64,000 nucleotides of DNA from Marchantia polymorpha subsp. ruderalis. Taxonomy: Eukaryota > Streptophyta > Marchantiopsida > Marchantiales > Marchantiaceae. The translations under genes were made by a program, and so were the position numbers. Shown one piece after another: positions 25,720-37,711 of this stretch; position 1 is the stretch's first letter, and every line of letters begins with the position of its first letter. Where the stretch lies: positions 12,874,001-12,938,000 of the forward strand of contig AP031354.1 in the NCBI GenBank assembly GCA_037833965.1, read 5' to 3'. The notes under the pieces are model-generated. The model ran no database searches. It had not been told where the DNA came from and saw only the letters and a program-made list of their open reading frames with translations.

Positions 25720-26200
25720 CCTGCAGTAGCAGGACTACAGTACCCATGCAGCAGAACTTGGAGGCGGAGGGAGGCCTGCTGACACTAACGCTAATGGCGT
25801 CGGCATACGGTCCTTAAGCTCGGATTGAAAATGAGGATGATGCGCTGATGGCCATCCTGCAGGTGGCAAAATTAGATCGAAGGAATTTAGAGGAGAAGAG
25901 GACAAGGAGGGACACTCTCGTAGGGAAAGCTCGCAGCATCCTTCGAATCAAAACTGTTGGAGGACCATGGGAGGCTAGATTATCTCTATCGATCCCGTTT
26001 AATGTATGGCTCTTCTATGTTTAGATTGCTTCTCGAAGGAAATGCGAGCATCGTATCCACCTCTATTCTTGACAGCCTTCGACTTGCTAAAGAAAAGTGG
26101 AATGCGACTCACGAAGGGAAAGATTATCCCGAAGAATATTGATCACGAAATTGATTTCAATTTCGTGATTACTTCAGTCAGAAGGTAACGATGATCGCCC
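25720..26200 (+). other. Protein-like frame remnants, unrecognised
   Basis: From about 25743 one frame reads through 23 codons, a stop, then about 66 further codons (around 25808-26010) rich in charged residues (for example LDRRNLEEKRTRRDTLVGKAR). Another frame continues to 26142. It looks like a decayed or spliced coding region more than random sequence, but I cannot name a family. A palindrome at 26142-26169 ends the block. Confidence 0.2.
26142..26169. repeat. Perfect 13-bp palindrome, 2-nt spacer
   Basis: ATCACGAAATTGA (26142-26154) is followed after TT by its exact reverse complement (26157-26169). There is no flanking duplication. It belongs to the set of near-spacerless palindromes in this window. 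Confidence 0.85.
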
Positions 26201-28760
26201 CGATGATTCCAGGACCCCGTCAAAATTGTATCCATTCATGTGTATATTTATCTGATGTGCTTTCGAGCACACCAAAAACTCCACTCAAACAAATGCAAAT
26301 GCGGGATTTGGTTTTTCGCATGCGGCTGTGATGCTCATGCGGGAAGGGCGAACGAAAGGCATCGACTGCGTTCAGCCGACGGCTCCGAATAATGAGATTT
26401 TTAAGTTTGGTTTCTTGATTTTTAAGTTTGGCATTCGTTCGTCCGGGGCTCCCTTGAGATTCAAAAAGAAGTTGCAAAGGTTTTCAGTGATTTCGCAATC
26501 CTATGTCCGCATTGTTAACGATAATCATTTTGTTAGTATTTTAAGCAGGAGTAAATACGCACCTCGTACTCATGCAATTTGGGGGCAAGCCCCATCTTTC
26601 AACTTTGGCCTCATCCATGTCCTGCTGCTTGATGGGGTCTTCTCCTTTTTGCTGTATTACTTGGTCCCTTTGTGTCATGCAAGAATTTGTCGCTCCCACG
26701 AGCTTTCTACAAGAACGCTTTTGACCGGCAACGAAATACTGGTCACACCTGCGGAGGAGTTCTTCTATAAAAGATGAGTTTCATGATTATTCCGTGCTTG
26801 GCGGATTCATTCACTTACAAGCATCCGGTGAAACCTGCAACAAGGTTCCATGTTCGTCCCTTACTCCAAGGGATCGCTTACATGCAATAGAGGAGCATGT
26901 TCTTTCCTTACAATATGTTGTTAGTAGTGTTGCCACTGGGTGCCCCACCTCACCCCACCCAGCAAAGAAAATATGATCCTGGGCCTCGTACAATATGTAG
27001 CACACTCATACTAACATAATGACCAGCAGGCAGTGACACTCTCATGCTCCAAACAGATATGCTCGCACTTGGATTTGTGTTCCCAGGGTTCGAAAATCTA
27101 CTGTTTGAATCTTGCACTGTACCTGTGTCTGGTGTATTCAGCCTTTTCGAACATGACAATATTCCTCTATCTTCTATATCATTGCGGGAATTGTTTTGAG
27201 TTTTAACCCCTGTTTCATCCTACATTGACTTTGGCCCGAGCTCGCCCCACGAACCGCAGAGCAGCAAGGGGTGAATTGCAAGAAAATCATATATTATGGC
27301 CTTGAGATTTCTGTCCTGTGTTTCGGTGTCTTATTTCGGAGGTCGATGCGGGTCAACAGGATGTGCTTCGGCATATGCCGTGGGCGCCGGGTGTGGATTG
27401 CGATCTGCAAGTTCCTCCTCAGCACCTCCTGCCGATAAAACAAAACAAACGAACGGCCCCATCTGATGAGAAACTTCTTCGAGCAAGAAAATCTCAAAGC
27501 ATGGGAGGGAGGTCTTCCCACTAGTCGGCAACGCACTGTAGGTCCGAGAGTTCAGTTGTTCAGAAGTTCAGTGATTTGGAAGGGTTAGAGCATATTTCGA
27601 ACCTGCGGAACACCAGGAGGCCAAACGAAACCTACTCGGGCGGCGGACAGAAAAGCAAAGCAAAGTTACCAGAGGCTCAGAGACACCTCAGGGCATAAAT
27701 ATCGACTATTTTGTGAAGGCTCTTTATTGTAATAAGAAAATTAAGAGATGGACTAGCAGACATCCTCCTTCTGAGATACCTCCTGAACAAGAGAGAGAGG
27801 TCGACCTGGTAGAAGTTGCAGAATAAGAGAATATCGAATCGACTGGTGCGGTTACACGTCTTCTCCTACTGTACATGTTTCTTTCCAGATGGGATATCTC
27901 TTGAAATTGCCTATATCGCCTGTCTTATCTGGATCGCAGAAGCAAGAAAATATTTTTAAAGAGTAAAACAACTGATGATTTAGAAAGTAACATTCTTCTT
28001 GGAAATACCTTCCATAACCTGGGAGAAACTTCTTCAATGTTCTCATATATCTGATTGCATTCCTTTCTAAGATCCTTGCCTCTGCCCTCGCGTGCAAACT
28101 TCACTCTTTTCTTCCTACAAGCCTTCCGATAAGGTCGGCTAGCCTGTTTTCCTCGCGTAGGCAAGAAAAGGCGGGAGGAAGAGCAATAGTGATTCTTGGG
28201 CGCAGTGATGAACTCCTGGATAGACACCATGAACTTCTCTCTTAATGAAATGATTTCTATGAAACGGATGTTAGCACTAGGGGAGCTGTCCGCAATTAAT
28301 TATATTTATGTTGTGCAAAAATATAGAGAAAAATTACAAAAAAAGAAAGAAAGCTCGCAATGACTAGAAAGGGGTGTTGAACTTCAACTGTGGAATGAGG
28401 GCCTCTACGTCGAGGCTTTCGATAAAAGAAGAGAACTGCTCACATGATTGTGCGACTTTTTCTTTACGGGACAGAGGTACACCAATGTAGGCAACAAATT
28501 CAACTTTCTCTGAAAAGCAGAGAGGTCCTACATCACGCGAGTACATCTTGCTCGACGCAAGAAAGTTAGTGGCCCTGAAAGATAATGGCTGAAAAGGATG
28601 ATACAATCCAACGATCTTTTCCAATACTTGTAGAAATGGTGCTCTTGGACACTTCCCACCTCCTCTCGGGGCTATGTCAAGTCACAAGCTAATTGTAGAA
28701 GGAGTGAGTGTGAATGACTCTTTCGAGTCCAAAATTGGCCTCGTGACCCTCCGGGCTCGG
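26200..28760. other. Gene-poor stretch with unrecognised ORFs
   Basis: Frames of 149 codons (26328-26777, +), 101 codons (27925-28230, -) and 86 codons (28364-28624, -) are present without domain, signal or neighbouring exon support. The first contains a local direct repeat of GATTTTTAAGTTTGG (two copies near 26396-26430). I call no gene here. Confidence 0.35.
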
Positions 28761-31150
28761 GCCATTGAAATCATCAACTGATTCAAGGACGCTAGCACGC
28801 TATGATGACCGTGGAAAAGCGACGGGAGACGCTCGGAACAAAAGACAAAATGTCCACGAATGGAGACTCGAGAAACAGACCAGCCGAGTCAGCAGCAGGC
28901 ATAGAAACATTCAGCAGAAAATGCTGGCCCGGAGAGCGGATCCTTGTCAACGACTCAAAGTTGTGTGAGAAATGTAGAAGCCTATTCTGACACAGTGGGA
29001 CTCAGGACGAGTGAGTCACTGCAGATTTCGGTCACTGTATGAGGAGAAAGACCGCCAGAAACATATCCATCCGTGCAAATGTTCTGGGAACCGAGACGTT
29101 TGCAAGAGATGGCAGGTTTTGGTAGGAGCTAAACAAGGCTCAAAAGATGAGCATCCGAGCTTCGACTTTTGGCTGCCGAGCTAAGCGGAAGAAGTTTCCG
29201 GAGCTCCGATCGGTCGCGAACCCATCGTACTTGCTCACCATCACTTGCGCATGAATCATGAATCGAACGTCAGATGTATAATATATGGAATGGGCTCGCA
29301 TGAACCGTGTGGCCAGCAGGCGAGCAGCTGAACGAAGTGCCGCAAGGCTCCCCATCGTCTGGGACTGCGGATATTCCCAGCGATGTTCCGAACGCCTCGC
29401 TTTTCACACAGCGCTCGCTTACGCTGCTCGGCTTTGCTTTCCGTCGACTCGCGATGGCAGAAGAAGAGTGGCGAGGAGCGGGTGACAGACAAGTCTACGA
29501 ACTCGAAAAGTATAAACTCACTGGCAGTACTCGGCACGCGGGTTTGGGGTTTTGGCGGAATGACAAGGCCAGGGACACTGCGAATTGCCGACCGTCCGTG
29601 GCATCTGGCGATGGAATGGAGGAGAGGCGAGGAGGGGGCGGGAATGGCTCGCCTGGCCGGGCCGGACATCTATCTCTCTGGCTGGCGTCCGTCGAGATCA
29701 ATGAGGCCAGCTAGAGGAGGAGGTCTGGTGGCCATCTTGGAGGGCTCTACGCTGTAGCGGGCTTGAGGCTAGGGGAGGAATGATGATTGCCTGCCTGCCT
29801 GCCTGCCCGATGCGGCCCGAGTGCGCGGACGTACTTCGTCAAATCTCCACAGGGCCGGCTCGATCACATCGAACGAACCAAGGAGCGAAGGATCGAAGTA
29901 GCGGGGCCGACATCGTCACCGGCGGGAGATCTCCTGTCGTCAAAGCAGGGGACTCCGACTCGCTCCAACTATTTGCTCATGTGTCCTCTCTCGCTCGCCT
30001 CTCGCCCGCCTCGCCCAGTTTGACTCCTGCGTTTCGGTTGCGCGGTGTGCCTCACGAGCCCGAGCTGGCGGGAGGAAGTGTGTCGCCGCGATCCCAAAAG
30101 TCTTCCGTAGGTTCGTGCTTGGATGTCGGTCTCGTGACGGGAGTTGCAAAGCAAGTCGACGAGATTCGATGCCACTAGACGCCCGGGGTCCTGTTCGTCT
30201 ACTCGAGCAGACCCTACCAGACGCGCTCTCGACCAGGACCGAGCGAGCGAGGGGACGCCGAGGTCCCGCTTTCTTTATCACAAGGCCCTCACAAGCGAAG
30301 ACTCCGAGTTGTTTAATCATGAAGGTGCCATTAGTATATTGCACGGCGGCCCAGCGTATGCGCTGTGCTCGACGACGAGGATGGGTGGGTACCGTGGGTT
30401 GGTTTCACAGCCCCTTGCCTCTGCATACGGACTCCCTCGGCGTGCTCGCTGCAACTCCCATCCACTGCCCCGTCCCCGTGAGAAACTCAAGGTCGAGCCG
30501 AGGATTGACTGGTTCAATCCCCTGTTCACACACCATTGCAGGACATCCCTGTGCCTCCGTCCTGCATGCCCCTCCATCTACGCCAGGTCAATCCATGGAC
30601 TGCAGCGGCCATTGACGCCTTTACTCTTCCTCTCTCTTTCTTTCCCTGCTTGTATTATTTCCCACTCCAGCGAGATTGTAGCTCCCGATCGTACTTCATG
30701 ATTCGTCGTTCAGCCAACATCACGAACCTCAACACATGTCGAACCGAACAACTTGCATCACCCTTAGTAACGTACACTGTTCCGGGTCCATGACCTCTTC
30801 CTCGGCCCCGACGGTATCATCGCGGGCTCGAGTCATTCTACGTGCACTCCACTTAAAATAGAGCACAATAAAAGGGACACGAACATTTTCTGGTTTTTTG
30901 TCGAATGGAATATCACTGCACGTGTGGACCATAACCCATAACTCCGTTGGCCAAGACCCATACAGACTTCTTGGCATAAATTTCTCAAAAGAATTTGTAT
31001 TAGAGCTAGAGTGATCCCCACTTCTGGTGCCTGCTGTCCAGACGTTTGGTTTGATCTGCTTCTCCTTCATGCACTGCACCAGAAAATACAGCCCTAAAAG
31101 CTCCTAGTTTCCAGGAAAGCCAAAACACCAGAACCATAAAGCTGGCCGTA
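28760..31150. other. GC-rich region with overlapping ORFs on both strands, no supported gene
   Basis: From about 29250 to 30700 the DNA is GC-rich, with frames of 100-185 codons overlapping on both strands (for example 30144-30701 on + and 29940-30344 on -). None shows a recognisable domain. A short CCTG run occurs at about 29790-29808. Possibly a CpG-rich promoter or leader of a transcript I cannot define. Confidence 0.35.
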
Positions 31151-31782
31151 TTTCAACTGAAAATCGGAGCGATGTCGCCAAAATCCACGAAAGAATTAAC
31201 CACGAATTTAATTACGAAAGTCGTGCCATGCTTTGTACCTGCCTATCTTGGAACGCAGTAATCCGACCATTAGTAGTTCAACTAAGAATCAAAGTGTGAG
31301 AAAAGATCCACGAGAGAAACATACGTTTCCGATTGACCCCAACCGAGATCTACCGCAGAACGAAGCCACCGAGAGCGACCGAGCAGAGCACTCACTCCAA
31401 AGGGAGGACCGGAAACACGAGCACGGAGTCAAATTCTGGAGAACTTGGGGCGAAAAATTATACGATACGAAAGTCCAAGGCCGGACGCGGTCGTCGAGCG
31501 GAAACCAAGTGGAGTGGAGGGGAATCGGAAATCGGAACTCGGAACGGGAGGAAAGGAGAACGCATCAAAAGCAGGTGGAAGTCGGTCCCATGAATGGATC
31601 TACAGTCGAGGTCCATCGCTAGCCATCCAGCGAGCCAACCACCATCACAGAAAGAGGTGAGAGAGCGAGCGCGCGAGCGAGAAAAGCCATGGCCAGCTGC
31701 TCCGCTGCGTGGCCGTGGCCAGCCGTCCGAATCGAAAGGAGCAGTCGATATCCATCCATACCCATCCACAAGGTGCACGTCT

Positions 31783-31865
31783 CTCTCCCTCCCTCTCTCT
31801 CTCTCTCTCTCCCTGTCCCTGTCCCTGTCCCTGTCCCGGGCCCGGTCCCTGTCCCGGTCCCGCAG
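31783..31865 (+). repeat. TC microsatellite grading into a CCCTGT minisatellite
   Basis: CTCTCTCC runs pass into four CCCTGT units, then CCCGGG and CCCGGTCCC repeats. The complementary - strand has more than eight closely spaced GGG tracts with short loops, the standard pattern for a G-quadruplex. Surrounding frames (31458-31958 on -, and + frames) are low-complexity translations of this repeat and not genes. Confidence 0.8.
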
Positions 31866-31957
31866 ATTCGAATCCTTCCCGTCCCGTCCCACAAATAGGC
31901 GCCTGCGCGCTTTGTGCTCCTTCGTCCCTTCCTTCCTAAGTTCCTTCCTTGCTTGCA

Positions 31958-31982
31958 CCCTAACCCTACTCCGTGGTTAGGG
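31958..31982. promoter_or_regulatory. Inverted pair of telomere-like motifs
   Basis: CCCTAACC at 31958-31965 and its exact complement GGTTAGGG at 31975-31982 are separated by 9 bases. Telo-box-like elements are common near plant gene starts, but no gene start is identified within 1 kb, so function is uncertain. It could also be an interstitial telomere-like scar. Confidence 0.35.
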
Positions 31983-32759
31983 CAGTCACTGCATGTCGTC
32001 TTGTGCAGGTCACGGAATCAAAGATCTAATCGATGACTAAGCAGGCGCCCGCTAATCTGGTAGGAGGAAGAGGAGTCACGTTAGCCTACGGACGGTGACC
32101 GCGCGCCATCACGTCCGTCTGCGCCTGGCCAGCTACTCCATCATGCTGGAAGTCGGGCAGTAATCTACGGTTTGCACCTCAGTGCTGTCAGATACGTACG
32201 GCACGAGCTGGCCCGGGCTCATTGATCCACATTTACTGGCTGCTCTTGCACTGTACGCGTGAACCCAGAGCATTTGCTGGTAATTCGAGCTCGAGCCATG
32301 CCCATCTAAATCTCCATTACTGTAGTCGGGTCATTGCACCTGATCCCTTGGTTCATGATGATCGAGTCCTGCATGTTGGGAGTGAGTAAAGTACCTGACC
32401 ATCACTAACTAATACTTACGAGTGCAATATACGTTATACATGAAAGGCCTCTTGTCGGTTTATTCACTTCTGGGTAAATGTGATACGTCGAGGTTTCTTT
32501 AAAATCGTTCATATTTTTTCTTGTTCTTGCAGTCTTCGGACAAGCTGCCTCAAAGCTCGGAACATCGACGAGAGGACGAGGGAAGTCTTATCTCATCCGA
32601 GATTCATCCTGAATTTCTTCATATTCATATACACCCTGAATTCCTTCATATATTTCGTGCGATGCAATAAACAAGAACTTCTTCTAGATTCGAGAGTAGA
32701 TATAAAAGTCCAAGGATTCCAAGAAACAGTTGACGGATCTAGGTTTATATATTCGTAAT

Positions 32760-34440
32760 CTTTCTTGATAATATATTTTCATTACACCGCAGTTTTACTC
32801 TGGAATCCCACACAAATCTAACCCGGATCATTGCAATCCCTAACATTATACCTTATATGTCTGCTTTGATCATTTTACAAGAAATTATATCTAGCAATTT
32901 CATGCCTTCAATATAAAATTCAATTTCAATTTAGTGAGAATAAAAACTCCTTCTTCTTTTTAAAACCATCGATTCCAGATCAAAAGAGAAATTCATTTAA
33001 GTATTCATAGAAAAGAAATACAAGTACAAAAATGCCAAGAACAAGGTGTTGAACAAATGTCTCATATTCGAAGACCAAAATGTCTCATATTCAGCTTTGA
33101 CTCTCTTTAGGAATGGCTTTCATGCAACTTCAACCCGCACAATAATACTGCCTCCAATTTACAGAACAAATTAGAGTTCGATAAGTAACGCGAACAACTA
33201 AAGTCAGAGTTGAGAAAAGCGACGATTTTTTCATTCATAAAAATAGAATGTTCGAAATGAAACAATAAAGATATTGAAAAGTGATTATTGTATTTCAATC
33301 TCATGATCTTCTCATTTCGAACATTCTATTTTCAATTTTATTTTAATGAAGAGTTTTTATTGTAAATCATGATGAAACAAGAAGTAAATTATAGCAAATT
33401 TAGAAGAAAAATTAATTATAATCATATTGATTAATAATTTGGTAACAGTTGAGAATATAACAGTTAATAGATGATGTTGACATAAACAAATATCATTTTG
33501 GTTAGAATTGACAATTTTTAAAAAAATTAAACGTATGTGTTTTTTGAACCACCCAAGTTGTAGTGACTGTGATAGGGCTATTGTATAACGCCAACAAAGA
33601 GATATTAACCTGCGTAATCAAATGCTTATATCGCTTATCGAAATTCATCTCTTAGAGATCAGAAAAAAACGTCTTTAACAAAAATTATTAATATATTTTA
33701 TTTTATTGCTCACAATATTTAAAAAAAATACAAAACCAAATAATCATTAACTTATTTAATTGAGCCCAAGAAAAAATCACCTCATCTGATTTTAATTTGA
33801 CGATCAATCCATAATACATACCAAAACTTGGTCTGAAGTTTATGTACCAGGTCACTTTGATGAAATCAGAAATAGTTGTTTGTAAGAGAAGAAAATGTAT
33901 ATCTTTACATCTCAAGAAAGTTTTGAAAACTAAGTACACTCGATAAATGGATAATCTATAACTCTTAGGTAAAATGAAACTGCAATATCAGGATGCACGA
34001 TTCATCCGTAATTTGCGAAAAAAATTAATTCTTCGATATGGACGCTTTTTGTCATGAAGAAAAGAAGAAGGAAGAAAGTTGATTCATGAATTCATCTCAA
34101 AGTCATACAAACTAATCAATGACATAAACATTAGCGAAGCCATCCCGAGGAGTAAGAAAGATCCAGATCTGAGGATATCGGAATGAATATATATAGTAAA
34201 TATTTCGAAAGAAACATGTAAAACAAAAGAAGATATATCGAGGCGTTCTACAACCCATAACGCAGCAGATTTTCCAACTCGGCAATCTATGTTTGGATGG
34301 GAAGAGATAGGAAAGAAAGTAGCCCACTAACTCGCAGCACCGGTCAGTCGCATACGACTGCGGGTGGAGTTTCCAACAACTTCTAGGGGTCAACACTGTA
34401 ACCAAAGCGACTGAGAATGGGGAAAATGCTCACATCGCTC
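32760..34440. other. AT-rich intergenic block with a 21-bp inverted repeat
   Basis: AT-rich sequence with no supported gene. It contains an exact 21-bp inverted repeat (33240-33260 against 33312-33332) around a 51-nt loop. The inverted repeat has no obvious flanking duplication, so I do not call it a MITE. The frame at 33703-33939 on - has no domain. Confidence 0.45.
33240..33332. repeat. Exact 21-bp inverted repeat with 51-nt loop
   Basis: The arms at 33240-33260 and 33312-33332 (core GAATGTTCGAAATGA) are perfect complements. TTCGAA in the arm is itself palindromic. It could fold as a small hairpin RNA or mark a short fold-back element. Confidence 0.8.
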
Positions 34441-36511
34441 ACTGTTTAATTCATTTTCAAAGGTGACAAGAAGTCCATGATACGGATGGCAGGCGTCGAC
34501 AGCGCGAGCCATGCGCTAATAATACGAGCGGAGCGAGGAATCGAAGCGCACCGGGAGCTCGAAGTCGGTGTTCGAACGTCAAGAACTTCAAGAACCCCAC
34601 TGTCGAAGCGTGGCAAGCAGAAATTCACGGGGGCGAAATAAGGCGACGAAGCGGACGGACGGCGAGCGAACGACGAAAATCGAATCGGTGGGATGCGGAA
34701 ACGACGAGGAGCGGATCCACGTGACGTGCTGAGGCCGGTCGCTCGCTCGTTCGTTCGCTCGTTCCAGATCGCAGGGCCGAAGACGATCAAACCGGCGGGA
34801 CGGCCAGATGCGTGCGATGGGACGACACGGGACTCGGGAACATTTAACACTCGGGACCTGGCCTGACTCGGCCTGACGACGACGGAGTAATTAACGTTGG
34901 GGCCTCGAGAGCGATGCGCTAAGTCGACGGCGCAGATCGGTAGCTGGCTGCGCGAGCCTGACTCCTGGCTTAACGGGAGGGTAAGCGTCCACGGACCGTT
35001 CAGTTGGAACTGACCCCGACGGGAACTGGCCCGGCCGGGCCCAGCTTGCGACCCGGCCCGGACTGGCCTGCCCTGCCCTGCCACAAGGAGGGGGCGGTGT
35101 GATGCGTCCCGCCCCGTCCCGCCCCGGCCGCGACGGACCGCCCGAGCGCGGGCTGGTCACGCGGTTACTTTCCGGCGTGTGGATGTAGAGCCGCGTCCCC
35201 AACTCGGGTTAGGGCTGTGGGGTGCGGGCGAGCGAGAGGCGGGAGGAGAGGGCGCCGGACGGAGGTGGAGGGGAGGGGGCTATGGCGGCAGCGCACGGAA
35301 GGAAGGAAGGAAGGAAGGAGGGAAGGAGGGTGGACGAAGAAGAGGATGAGGGAGGCGGTGCGGCGATGGAAGCGGCGTGCGAGGGGATGGGCGTGTCGGG
35401 ATCGAAGGGCCTGGCGAGGACGGCATCTTAAGCAGCAGCAGATACAGCAGCTGCTGCTAATCTGATGATCACGAAGAGCGCGAGGCCGAGAGAGCGAGAG
35501 AGAGCGGACGGACGGAGACGGAGGGAGCATGAGGCGATGCGATCGGCGAGGCGAGACGAGAGGACGAGCGAGATGGCGAGGGATGGCGATCGAGCGCGCG
35601 AGGCAACCGATTGATTCAGAGTGAGCGTCGACGAGAGTGAGTCCGAGGCTCCAACCGTGGTGCGCAGCGGTGGTCGCCAGCCAGCCATCCCGCCCCAGCC
35701 AGCCATCCTCCCCCCAGCCAGCCGGCCGGCCAGCCAGCCAGCCTTCTCAGTCGGTCCGTAATCCCTCGCTTCTACCCGCAGTGGAAGGGGGGGCTGGCCC
35801 TGGGACTTGGCCGAGTAAGAGACACGGCGAGAGGAACCTCGCGCTCGCGAGAGAAACACAGAGAGAGAGAGAAAGAGGCCCGAGCAAGAGAAAGACGAGG
35901 CCAGAGGACGAGAGTTCCGAGAGGAGAGAAAAGGTGACCAGTCCGTCGCGTCTGTCTGTGCGGTGCTTCTTTCCCGTCGTGTCTGTCTGTTGTCTGTCTG
36001 TCTGTCTGTGGGTGAGTTGAGTTCAGTGATAGTGAGTGAGAGAGAGTGAGTGAGAGTGAGTGGCGATGCTTCTGCTTCTGCTGCAGGAGCAGCTCCAGCA
36101 GCAGCAGCAGCGGCCGCAGGGAAGGTCCGGAAGCGGGAGGGAAAGGCGAGGGAAGGAAAGTAGAGCAAAATAGTCGTAGGAAGAGAGAGAGAGCAGGGGC
36201 CTTTGGGGGGAGGGGCAGGGGGCCGCTGCTGGTGCCATAGCAGCACAGCTATAGCAGAGAGAGAGAGAGTGAGCATCGTGGAACGAACGAAGGACCGACC
36301 GACCGACCGCCCCCGCCCGACCGACGAGAGAGCGCGCGCGGGAGAGGCAGAGGCGACGAGAGTTGCGAGAGGTGGGTGGGTGGGTGAGTGAGTGATAGAG
36401 AGAGAGAGAGAGAACGAGAGTAAGGAAGGTTGGAAGGAAGGAAGGAAAGGAAGGAAGGAAGAGAGAGAGAGAGAGGAAGGGGACGGTGATCAGACGGAGA
36501 AAGATGGAGAG
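34441..36511 (+). other. GC- and GA-rich promoter and 5' leader of the trihelix gene
   Basis: About 2 kb of extreme composition: GC-rich from 34450 to 35240, with a GGGTTAGGG telomere-like motif near 35205, then strongly purine-rich to the start codon. It contains GGAA runs (35298-35320, 36426-36465), GAGA runs (35860-35880, 36250-36275, 36395-36415), TCTG runs (35965-36008) and a CAG run near 36095-36110. Long translations on both strands are low complexity. GAGA tracts suggest BBR/BPC binding. The transcription start is not determined. Confidence 0.5.
36066..36173 (+). CDS. Upstream ORF (35 aa, Leu/Gln-rich) in the trihelix leader
   Basis: ATG at 36066 opens a 35-codon frame ending at TAG 36171-36173, 338 bases before the proposed trihelix start. 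The peptide starts with a leucine run, then alternates Gln runs, then a basic Arg/Gly/Ser tail. If this part of the leader is transcribed, the uORF would be expected to lower translation of the main frame. The composition is dictated by the CTG/CAG repeat, so it may have no peptide-level function. Confidence 0.35.
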   Translation: MLLLLLQEQLQQQQQRPQGRSGSGRERRGKESRAK

Positions 36512-37711
36512 ATGAGGAAAAGGCGAGTAGGCGGGGAGGAGGAGGACGGGGAGGAAGAGGAAGAGGAGGGCGGAGGCGGAGAGGGAGAGGGCGAGGGCGA
36601 AGTGGGAGTCGAGGTGGCCGGAGCAGAAGGAGGAGGCGGTGCGGGCTTGGGCGTCGGGGCCTTGGACGAGGTGGACGGAGGAGGCGTAGCTCCCCGGGGG
36701 GTCGAGGACGATGGCATGATGGCGATGAGCCAAGAGGAAGAGATTGTAGGAGGCGGAGCGGTAGCTGCAGGCGTCGGGGTCGGGGTGGTGGTGGCATCGG
36801 CAGGAGGAGGAGGAGTTGCTCCCGGGCCTCCTTCTGCTGGCGCCGGAGGGAACAACATCAACAGCAACAACAGCAGCAAGCGCGCGAGGTCGGACGCTGC
36901 GGAATGGAGCGAGGCGGCCATCACCGCGCTTCTGGATGCCTTTGGGGCTCGCTACATCGCCTCGCACCGTGGGAACCTGCGCGGCAAGGATTGGGCCGAT
37001 GTCACGCGCGCCGTCAATGCCCGGGGCGTCACCGGCAACAAAAGCGTCGAGCAATGTCGCAACAAGATCGATAACTTGAAAAAACGATTCAAGCTGGAGC
37101 GCGAAAAGGGCACCCCGTCTGCATGGCCCTGGTTCCGCACTCTGGACGCCATTGTCGGTCGCGCTCCCAAGCGGGCGGGCATTCCCGGGGGCATCGACGG
37201 GGGCCACCGCTCGGACCCCGACATCAAACTCTCGTTGCCGACCGACGTTCTCCTGCCTCCCCCCCAACCCCCTCCTCCCCCTCACCCCCCTCCAATGCTT
37301 GCCTTGCAAGCCGTGGCTCCGGTCCCAGACGACAGTGATCCCGACAACGTCGCAGAAACGCCATATTCGAGCCAGCGCGATAGTCACACGGACTTCCCCA
37401 CCTTCAAGGGGACCGGGAAGGATGTCATGTCGGAGATGACCAATCCCAACCCGAAGGCGAACAGCAATGCGGTGCCCAATGGACCTGGGAAACTGAATCG
37501 CAAGAAACGGAAGAACGTTTGCCAAGCGGGGAAAGATGTAGCTGCGAGCATTGCCAGCTTCGCCGAAGTTTTCGCGAAGATTGAATTCGCGAAGATGGAA
37601 TTGTTCAAGGACATGGAGCTCAGGCGGCTCGAGATGCAGTATAAGCTCGCCAAATTGGCTCACACCAGCAAGAAAGGACGAACAAACTCTGTATCTTCGA
37701 ATTCCGAATGA
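36512..37711 (+). CDS. Trihelix transcription factor, SIP1/ASIL-like, single exon, 399 aa
   Basis: Predicted nuclear DNA-binding regulator. The trihelix (Myb/SANT-like) domain lies at about residues 131-216. Its three amphipathic helices are anchored by conserved Trp/Phe positions: EWSEAAITALLDAFGARYI, then GKDWADVTRAVNAR, then QCRNKIDNLKKRFK, followed by the WPWFRTLDAIVG segment. The N-terminal ~110 residues are acidic and glycine-rich (Glu and Gly runs), a Pro run follows the trihelix, and a basic KLNRKKRK patch near 330 may be a nuclear localisation signal. Residues ~345-388 (SFAEVFAKIEFAKMELFKDMELRRLEMQ) form the C-terminal coiled coil typical of the SIP1 clade, presumably for dimerisation. 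No intron is needed, as in many SIP1-clade genes. The start was chosen as the first in-frame ATG; the frame is open upstream for 40 more low-complexity codons. Confidence 0.9.
   Translation: MRKRRVGGEEEDGEEEEEEGGGGEGEGEGEVGVEVAGAEGGGGAGLGVGALDEVDGGGVAPRGVEDDGMMAMSQEEEIVGGGAVAAGVGVGVVVASAGGGGVAPGPPSAGAGGNNINSNNSSKRARSDAAEWSEAAITALLDAFGARYIASHRGNLRGKDWADVTRAVNARGVTGNKSVEQCRNKIDNLKKRFKLEREKGTPSAWPWFRTLDAIVGRAPKRAGIPGGIDGGHRSDPDIKLSLPTDVLLPPPQPPPPPHPPPMLALQAVAPVPDDSDPDNVAETPYSSQRDSHTDFPTFKGTGKDVMSEMTNPNPKANSNAVPNGPGKLNRKKRKNVCQAGKDVAASIASFAEVFAKIEFAKMELFKDMELRRLEMQYKLAKLAHTSKKGRTNSVSSNSE

Noticed and set aside
30500-30530. tRNA B-box-like string GGTTCAATCCC
   Set aside because: No A-box at the right distance and no cloverleaf stems could be formed around it.
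29256-30701. Several 100-185-codon frames on both strands
   Set aside because: Mutually overlapping frames in GC-rich DNA, none with recognisable motifs or good splice context.
33240-33332. MITE call for the 21-bp inverted repeat
   Set aside because: The loop is only 51 nt and no target-site duplication could be seen directly outside the arms.
34446-35084. 212-codon frame on - in the GC-rich trihelix promoter
   Set aside because: Arg/Ser/Pro-rich translation of GC-rich DNA with competing frames on the other strand; no domain or splice support.
36023-37663. 546-codon frame antisense to the trihelix gene
   Set aside because: It is the mirror of a real GC-rich coding exon and its leader repeats. 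The translation is low complexity (Ser/Leu/Pro runs) with no domain, while the + strand has a clear trihelix domain.
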